From CAYPOY01 sp964412395 (GTDB lineage: Bacteria > Chloroflexota > Anaerolineae > B4-G1), in assembly GCA_964412395.1 (NCBI GenBank), contig CAYPOY010000042.1:1-23525 (forward strand): a stretch of 23,525 bases of DNA. Reading direction: 5' to 3'. Shown here in pieces: positions 19,409-23,525 of the stretch. The notes beneath the pieces are model-generated. The model worked only from the letters and a program-made list of their open reading frames with translations. It made no database searches and was not told the DNA's origin. Made by a program: the position numbers and the translations under genes. Each line of letters begins with the position of its first letter. The first letter of the stretch is position 1.

Positions 19409-20068
19409 ATGCGCACTCAAACTCACGAAGCAGGTGGCCCCGGCGCTGTCTCCGAGGCCACCCTGTTCCAACAGGCGCGGGCAGGATGCTCGGCTAGCCT
19501 GAACGCCCTGATGGACCGTCACGACGGCTTGGTCCAGGCCGTCGTGCGCCAGCAGGTGTTGGGCAATTTGCCCTTCACCGAGGCCCTGCAAGCAGGTCGC
19601 ATCGGCCTCTGGCGGGCCATCATGGGCTTCGACCCCTCGCGGGGTCTGGCCTTCTCCACCTACGCCTGGCCCTGCATTATGCGCCAGGTCTGGCAGGCAG
19701 TCAAGTTGCACACGCGCCTCTATTCGCCGCCGATGACGGACAATGGGCTGCCACTCTACGAGGCGCCAGACCCTGCCGCCGTGTGGGAAGTGGTAGCCGT
19801 GCAGCAGGCACTTCACGACCCGGTTGAGCGCCTGCCCGAGCGGTTGCAGCAGGTCGTCGTCGCACGTTACGGGCTGGACAGCAATCCCCCCGCCATCTAT
19901 CGCCAGATTGGAGCTGCCCTGGGACTCAGCGGCGAACGGGCGCGCCAACTCCACACCGAAACCCTGGTCTGGTTGCGTCATCCAGTTCACTCATACGTGC
20001 TGCGCAGCCTGCTGGGGCATCACACCCTGGCCGACTACGAAGCTGCCGACAAGACTGCCTGCCGCTGA
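19409..20068 (+). CDS. Sigma-70 family RNA polymerase sigma factor
   Basis: 219 residues from ATG 19409 with a perfect AGGAGG 6 nt upstream. Region 2 is recognisable at about 45-95 (EALQAGRIGLWRAIMGFDPSRGLAFSTYAWPCIMRQVWQAV; compare the GLWRAV.KFDP.RG..FSTYA signature). Region 4 with a helix-turn-helix lies at about 145-200 (LPERLQQVVVARYGL, YRQIGAALGLSGERARQL). There is no region 1.1 or 3. It would direct core RNA polymerase to a special promoter set. A transposase-like remnant begins at its stop codon, and I recall similar pairs in related genomes, so it may belong to a mobile unit rather than to the host network; that is inference. The region 2 core is degenerate in the -10 contact part, so activity is uncertain. 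Confidence 0.75.
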   Translation: MRTQTHEAGGPGAVSEATLFQQARAGCSASLNALMDRHDGLVQAVVRQQVLGNLPFTEALQAGRIGLWRAIMGFDPSRGLAFSTYAWPCIMRQVWQAVKLHTRLYSPPMTDNGLPLYEAPDPAAVWEVVAVQQALHDPVERLPERLQQVVVARYGLDSNPPAIYRQIGAALGLSGERARQLHTETLVWLRHPVHSYVLRSLLGHHTLADYEAADKTACR

Positions 20069-20388
20069 TCTGGCTCATCCTGCCGGACACACCTCCCTCC
20101 CCCAAGAACGACTACCGCTCCCATTACGTCTACCTGGGCTGGGGGGACTTATAGGATCCCTCCGCCTGGGAACATCTCTCTGCCTTCGACCTGCTGCTGC
20201 GCCTGGTGGATTTCAGCCCCCTGTGCCCTGTGCTGGCCCAACTCTTGGGCTGGACCTCCGCCCGGGGTCAAAAGCCTTTCGATCCCGTCTCCATCTTCCT
20301 GCTCGTCGGTTGGCAGATCACCAACAAATGGAACCGCGCCGAGCCCCTGCGCAATCTCCGTGACCCGCGCTACGCCGACTATGTCCAA
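20059..20388 (+). pseudogene. Transposase-like remnant
   Basis: Frame 1 reads LPLIWLILPDTPPSPKNDYRS, HYVYLGWGDL, then a TAG (20152-20154), then DPSAWEHLSAFDLLLRLVDF, LCPVLAQLLGW, KPFDPVSIFLLVGWQITNKW and LRNLRDPRYADYVQ. The last part resembles the N-terminal region of transposases from Chloroflexota (from memory). It has no start codon of its own separate from the sigma factor gene, carries an internal stop, and breaks off at about 20388 before any catalytic domain. The protein-like text continues across the stop, so this is a recently broken gene rather than chance. Confidence 0.55.
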
Positions 20389-20435
20389 CCAGGGGCGCAG
20401 ATTAGCGCTGGTCTCCGCAGATTTTGTCGGCCTTG

Positions 20436-20575
20436 TCTGCGTGCAGCAATTCCCGTTATGGGAAGAAAGGCAAGTTGTAGCCGCGATTTCGCAATCGCGC
20501 AGGACGCTTTACGTGGCACAATGTGCGCGATTTGGAAATCGCGGCTACAGAACGGGAATTGCTGATCTGCGTGCA
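20436..20575. mobile_element. Miniature inverted-repeat element (MITE-like)
   Basis: Terminal inverted repeats of 14 bp are perfect (CAGCAATTCCCGTT at 20444-20457, AACGGGAATTGCTG at 20551-20564). Inside them TGTAGCCGCGATTT (20476-20489) pairs perfectly with 20536-20549, and AATCGCGCA (20493-20501) with 20524-20532, so the whole can fold as one long hairpin. TCTGCGTG flanks it on both sides (20436-20443 and 20566-20573), a candidate 8-bp target duplication with one extra A on the right. It has no coding capacity. Confidence 0.75.
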
Positions 20576-20630
20576 CTTGCGTCCTGATTCAGGGTCAGAT
20601 CGAATTTGCCAAACTCCAGGTAGGAGATAG

Positions 20631-20660
20631 TTGTGAGGGCGAAACGTGCTTTGCCCTCAA
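20631..20660. terminator. Possible terminator hairpin after DUF35 gene
   Basis: TTG-T-GAGGGC-G-AAA (20631-20644) pairs with TTTGCCCTCAA (20650-20660), with two single-base bulges and a loop of about 5 nt. It starts 1 nt beyond the stop codon of the minus-strand gene. No T-tract follows on either strand, so it is only a weak candidate. Confidence 0.35.
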
Positions 20661-20661
20661 C

Positions 20662-21066
20662 TCAGGCCGCGTGCCCGATGCTCGGACGGAACTTGTAGCC
20701 GTAGACGATGGCGCCTTGCTCACCACCCCCTTGCACCTTGCGCGTCACCATCTCCACCGGCATCCCGATACGAACGCGATCGGCATCCACGTCGGTGAGT
20801 TGCGCGGTGACCATGGGTCCCTCCTCCAACTGCACCAGAGCCACGGTGTAGGGAGCGAACTCCTCAAACCCCCGTGGCGGGTTGTAGATAGTGCTGTAGG
20901 AGTAAACCTCGCCCCGTCCGCTGAAGACAAACGGTGTCTGGGCCGGCGCTTCGCACTCCGGGCAGACGTCGCGGGGCGGGAAGATCCTCGCGCCGCATTT
21001 CTCGCATACCTCTCCCACAAGCCGGTAACGTTGTTGTTGTAGTCTCCAGTTTCCTGGTATACTCAT
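20662..21066 (-). CDS. Zn-ribbon OB-fold (DUF35) protein
   Basis: 134 residues if started at ATG 21066; ATG 21069 just before it is also possible, but the second is 6 nt from GGAGG and so better spaced. Counted from ATG 21069, an N-terminal helix precedes a rubredoxin-like zinc ribbon with Cys22, Cys25, Cys36 and Cys39 (VCEKCGARIFPPRDVCPEC), then an OB-fold (GRGEVYSYSTIYNPPRGFEEF, YTVALVQLEEGPMVTAQL). In archaea this protein bridges thiolase and HMG-CoA synthase in one complex, passing acetoacetyl-CoA between them. Those two genes lie directly upstream in the same direction, so the same role is likely here. An octamer repeat array of about 110 bp separates it from the thiolase gene. Confidence 0.9.
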   Translation of the reverse strand: MSIPGNWRLQQQRYRLVGEVCEKCGARIFPPRDVCPECEAPAQTPFVFSGRGEVYSYSTIYNPPRGFEEFAPYTVALVQLEEGPMVTAQLTDVDADRVRIGMPVEMVTRKVQGGGEQGAIVYGYKFRPSIGHAA

Positions 21067-21084
21067 CATTTACCTCCCATAGTC

Positions 21085-21196
21085 TACAAGTCTGCAAGTT
21101 TGCAAGTCTGCAAGTGTGTAGATTTGCCCACTTGCCCACTTGCCCACTTGCCCACTTGCTTACTTGCTTGCTTGCCCACTTGCCCGCTTGCCCTCA
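21085..21196. repeat. Octamer array between thiolase and DUF35
   Basis: Fourteen 8-bp units run in perfect register from 21085: TACAAGTC, TGCAAGTT, TGCAAGTC, TGCAAGTG, TGTAGATT, four TGCCCACT, TGCTTACT, TGCTTGCT, TGCCCACT, TGCCCGCT, TGCCCTCA. The first part (GCAAG) is complementary to the second (CTTGC), so it can fold. The last unit contains the stop codon of the thiolase gene (TCA at 21194-21196 on the plus strand). Confidence 0.9.
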
Positions 21197-22351
21197 CTCC
21201 ATTCGCTCCAGAATGTGCGTGACGACCGTCGCGCCACTGCCGCCGATGTTCTGGGCCATCCCCGTCCGCGCGTTCTCCACCTGATTGGCCCCGGCCAGGC
21301 CGCGCAACTGCTGCACCACCTCGACGATCTGGTAAATGCCGGTGGCTCCGACGGGGTGTCCCCGCGCTTTCAGCCCTCCCATCGTGGCGACAGGTATGCG
21401 CCCATCAATCCCGATCTCCCCATCCAGGGCCGGCCGCAGCCCTTGGCCCTTGTCCGCAAATCCAGCCGCCTCCAGGCTGAGCGTTGCCATGATGCTGAAG
21501 GCGTCGTGCAACTCGAACAGGTCAATGTCCTGTGGCCCGATCCCTGCCTGCTCATAAGCGCGGCGTGTTGAAAGTACAGCCCCATTCAGCACCAGTGGAT
21601 CGCGCCGATCGTGCACGGCCAGGGCATCGGTTCCCACCGCCGAAGCGGCGATATGTATAGGGGCAGCCGAAAGCGCACGTGCCGCGTCGGCCGGTGCAAG
21701 CACCACTGCCGCAGCTCCGTCGCAGATGGGGGAACTGTCCAGCAGATTGATGGGGTCGCAGATCATCTTCGCCCTGGCGAAACGCTCAGCCGTGACCGGG
21801 AAGCGGAACATCGCGTGCGGGTTGTTCGTCGCATTCCGGTGGGCGTTGACGGCGAAGGGGGTAAAGTCCTGGTGGCTGTAGCCATACTCGTGCATATAGC
21901 GCCGCATCAACAGCGCGTTGATGGCGACGAAGGAGACCCCCTGTGCGGCCTCGTAGTCACCGTCGGCTGCCATAGCCAGCGCCGTGGTCACATCGGGGCC
22001 GAGCGTGTCGGTCATCTTTTCCACTCCGACCACGACGACGATGTCCGCCAATTCACCGGCGACAACCATGTAGCCCAGCCGCAGCGCTGCCGCCCCAGAG
22101 CTGCAGGCCGCCTCGACTTTGAACGCCTCAATCCCTCGCAGCCCCGCGAAATCGGCGACCAACGCACCTAGATGTTCCTGCCCGGTCAGTTCACCCGATA
22201 GCATATTGCCCACGTAGAGCACATCGGCCCGCATCACCCCAGCGTCGGCTAAGCTCGCCTGGAGGGCCTCCAGCGCCAGGTATCGCAGGCTGATATCCCA
22301 ATGCTCTCCTACTTTGGTCTGTCCAACACCGATGATGGCCACGTCTCTCAT
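21194..22351 (-). CDS. Acetyl-CoA acetyltransferase (archaeal-type thiolase)
   Basis: 385 residues; the ATG overlaps the stop of the HMG-CoA synthase gene (ATGA, 22351-22348). Thiolase fold with acylated Cys83 (VEAACSSGAAAL), His282 (ELHDAFS) and His332 (GGLKARGHPVGATG). The usual C-terminal Cys-x-Gly is NIGG here, as I recall for the archaeal/SCP-x-like branch. It condenses two acetyl-CoA to acetoacetyl-CoA, the first step of the mevalonate pathway. Gene order (HMG-CoA synthase, thiolase, DUF35) is that of the archaeal complex, which lets the unfavourable condensation be pulled by the next step. A thiolase of beta-oxidation is a less likely reading given the neighbours. Confidence 0.9.
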   Translation of the reverse strand: MRDVAIIGVGQTKVGEHWDISLRYLALEALQASLADAGVMRADVLYVGNMLSGELTGQEHLGALVADFAGLRGIEAFKVEAACSSGAAALRLGYMVVAGELADIVVVVGVEKMTDTLGPDVTTALAMAADGDYEAAQGVSFVAINALLMRRYMHEYGYSHQDFTPFAVNAHRNATNNPHAMFRFPVTAERFARAKMICDPINLLDSSPICDGAAAVVLAPADAARALSAAPIHIAASAVGTDALAVHDRRDPLVLNGAVLSTRRAYEQAGIGPQDIDLFELHDAFSIMATLSLEAAGFADKGQGLRPALDGEIGIDGRIPVATMGGLKARGHPVGATGIYQIVEVVQQLRGLAGANQVENARTGMAQNIGGSGATVVTHILERME

Positions 22352-23421
22352 TTTCTCAGCTTCCTGGTGAACCGGACGTAGGTCGCGTAGTCAATCTCGA
22401 CGCGACGAGCGATGTAATCACGGGTCGCCGGTGCCCGCTTTTGCCGCTCCAAGACGGCATCGGTGATGCGAAGTGAAATGGCATCCGACCCGGCCCCGGA
22501 GCCGTAACTCACCAATAGCACCCGGTCGCCCGGCGTGGCTACGTCCAAAACCGCCGTCAGGCCAATGAGTGAGGAGCCGGCGTAGGTATTGCCAATCTCA
22601 TTGACCAGGAGCCCGGCCTCGATCTGCGCTGGCGTAAAGCCCAACCGTTTGGCCCCCGTCTGTGGAAACTTGACGTTGGGCTGGTGGAAGATGGCGTGGG
22701 CGTAGTCGGATGGCTCCGTTCCCAGCGCCTCCATCAACCCCCGCGCGGCGGCGGTGACGTGCTTGAAGTAGGCTGGCTGGCCGGTGAAACGCCCGCCGTG
22801 AGATGGGTAATACTGGTAGGCCCGCCGCCAGAAATCGGGCATGTCGGTGACATAGGAGAACGAGCCCTCGAAGACGGCCAGAGCCTCCTCCGCCGGGCCA
22901 ACCAGGCAGGCTGCGCCTCCTGCGCTCGCCGTGTATTCCAGCGCGTCGCCGGGGCGGGCCTGGGCTGTGTCCATCCCGATGGCAAGCACATACCGCGCCA
23001 TTCCTGAACCTACGAAGCCGATGGCGGCCTGGAGCGCCTCGGTACCGGCCTTGCAGGCGAACTCCCAGTCGCCAGCCTGCGTGTGGGGCGTGGCGCCGAT
23101 GGCCTCGGCCACGATGGTCGAGGTCGGCTTGACGGCGTAAGGATGCGACTCACTCCCGACCCACACGGCACGAATGAGCGCCGGGTCCACATCGCCGGCG
23201 CGGGCCAGCGCATTGCGGGCCGCCTCGACGGACATGGTCACTACGTCCTCGTCTGGGCCAGGCACCGATTTCTCCTTGATTGGTGTACCGCCCTGTCCGC
23301 CTGCCCACACGCGGGCCACCTCGGTGGCAGGCAGCCGGTATCTGGGCACGTAGGCTCCGTAACCAATGATGCCGACGCCACGATCAGGTTTGAGAACTGT
23401 GGGTTGGTCGTTGTTGGTCAT
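22348..23421 (-). CDS. Hydroxymethylglutaryl-CoA synthase (archaeal type)
   Basis: 357 residues from ATG 23421. The catalytic set is present: Glu91 (GSESHPYAVKP), Cys123 (EFACKAGTEAL) and His246 (HQPNVKFPQ), with spacing close to known enzymes. VGIIGYGAYVPRYRL at the N-terminus and EIGNTYAGSSLIGL, LLVSYGSGAGSDA later are typical of the archaeal family. It condenses acetyl-CoA with acetoacetyl-CoA to HMG-CoA for isoprenoid synthesis. The start codon is the last unit of a heptamer array (23418-23525), and MTNNDQPT is not family sequence; no Shine-Dalgarno precedes it and no other in-frame start lies before the conserved part, so the original start seems to have been replaced. The promoter must lie beyond the window or within the array. 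Confidence 0.93.
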   Translation of the reverse strand: MTNNDQPTVLKPDRGVGIIGYGAYVPRYRLPATEVARVWAGGQGGTPIKEKSVPGPDEDVVTMSVEAARNALARAGDVDPALIRAVWVGSESHPYAVKPTSTIVAEAIGATPHTQAGDWEFACKAGTEALQAAIGFVGSGMARYVLAIGMDTAQARPGDALEYTASAGGAACLVGPAEEALAVFEGSFSYVTDMPDFWRRAYQYYPSHGGRFTGQPAYFKHVTAAARGLMEALGTEPSDYAHAIFHQPNVKFPQTGAKRLGFTPAQIEAGLLVNEIGNTYAGSSLIGLTAVLDVATPGDRVLLVSYGSGAGSDAISLRITDAVLERQKRAPATRDYIARRVEIDYATYVRFTRKLRK

Positions 23422-23525
23422 TCGTCACTCGTCATTCGTCATTCGTCACTCGTCATTCGTCATTCGTCACTCGTCATTCGTCACTCGTCATTCGTCATTC
23501 GTCACTCGTCATTCGTCATTCGTCA
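23418..23525. repeat. Heptamer array (TCATTCG/TCACTCG) at window end
   Basis: Fifteen 7-bp units plus TCA fill 108 bp and run off the window. Writing T for TCATTCG and C for TCACTCG, the order is T C T T C T T C T C T T C T T, which is a 21-bp higher-order unit (TTC) with irregularities. Read on the minus strand (TGACGAA), the array leads straight into the ATG of the HMG-CoA synthase gene. Confidence 0.95.

Noticed and set aside
23418..23525. CRISPR-like repeat array
   Set aside because: The period is 7 bp with no spacers; units differ only by one base, and no cas genes are near.

Overview
The window looks like a high-GC bacterial chromosome segment. Gene families and repeat style point to Chloroflexota, probably an Anaerolineae-like lineage; this is inferred from gene content, as no rRNA is present. 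It is accessory-rich at the left end and more ordinary metabolic DNA to the right. There are no tRNAs, no CRISPR and no clear prophage.

Layout. 1-1.35 kb is a graveyard: a retropepsin-like (DTGA) aspartic protease ORF without start or C-terminus, abutting the 3' part of a group II intron on the minus strand (an intact 34-nt domain V plus a maturase/HNH ORF broken by deletions and an 8-bp duplication). 1.4-2.5 kb holds two proteins of unknown function. 2.87-7.73 kb (-) is one giant secreted protein: beta-helix, CotH-like domain and three lamin-tail domains. 8.08-12.14 kb (+) carries mgtE, an RNase D-like gene with a 4-base overlap, and a beta-CASP metallo-beta-lactamase nuclease. 12.15-14.81 kb (-) is a lipoprotein solute-binding protein followed 4 nt later by a glycerate 2-kinase. 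From a divergent promoter region, 14.93-19.26 kb (+) carries two tandem membrane glycosyltransferases. 19.4-20.4 kb holds a small sigma-70-like factor and a transposase-like remnant, followed by a miniature inverted-repeat element. 20.66-23.42 kb (-) is an archaeal-type HMG-CoA synthase / thiolase / DUF35 zinc-ribbon operon, the entry to the mevalonate pathway.

The most unusual layer is not a gene. At least ten loci carry short tandem arrays of 7- or 8-bp units. They sit between genes, exactly on gene boundaries (supplying start codons for three genes and the stop codon of another) and inside coding regions, where they are translated as strange repeated peptides. Because 7 is not a multiple of 3, a heptamer array encodes the same cyclic heptapeptide in all three frames of a strand, so an array free of stops can sit in a coding region in any phase. 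Besides these arrays there is a 32-bp G/C palindromic element (three copies in two unrelated genes, translated in opposite orientations) and a 98-bp nested inverted-repeat element inside a glycosyltransferase gene. Together they look like a population of small expanding or mobile elements tolerated inside proteins.

All functional calls rest on reading motifs and family resemblance; no database search was run.
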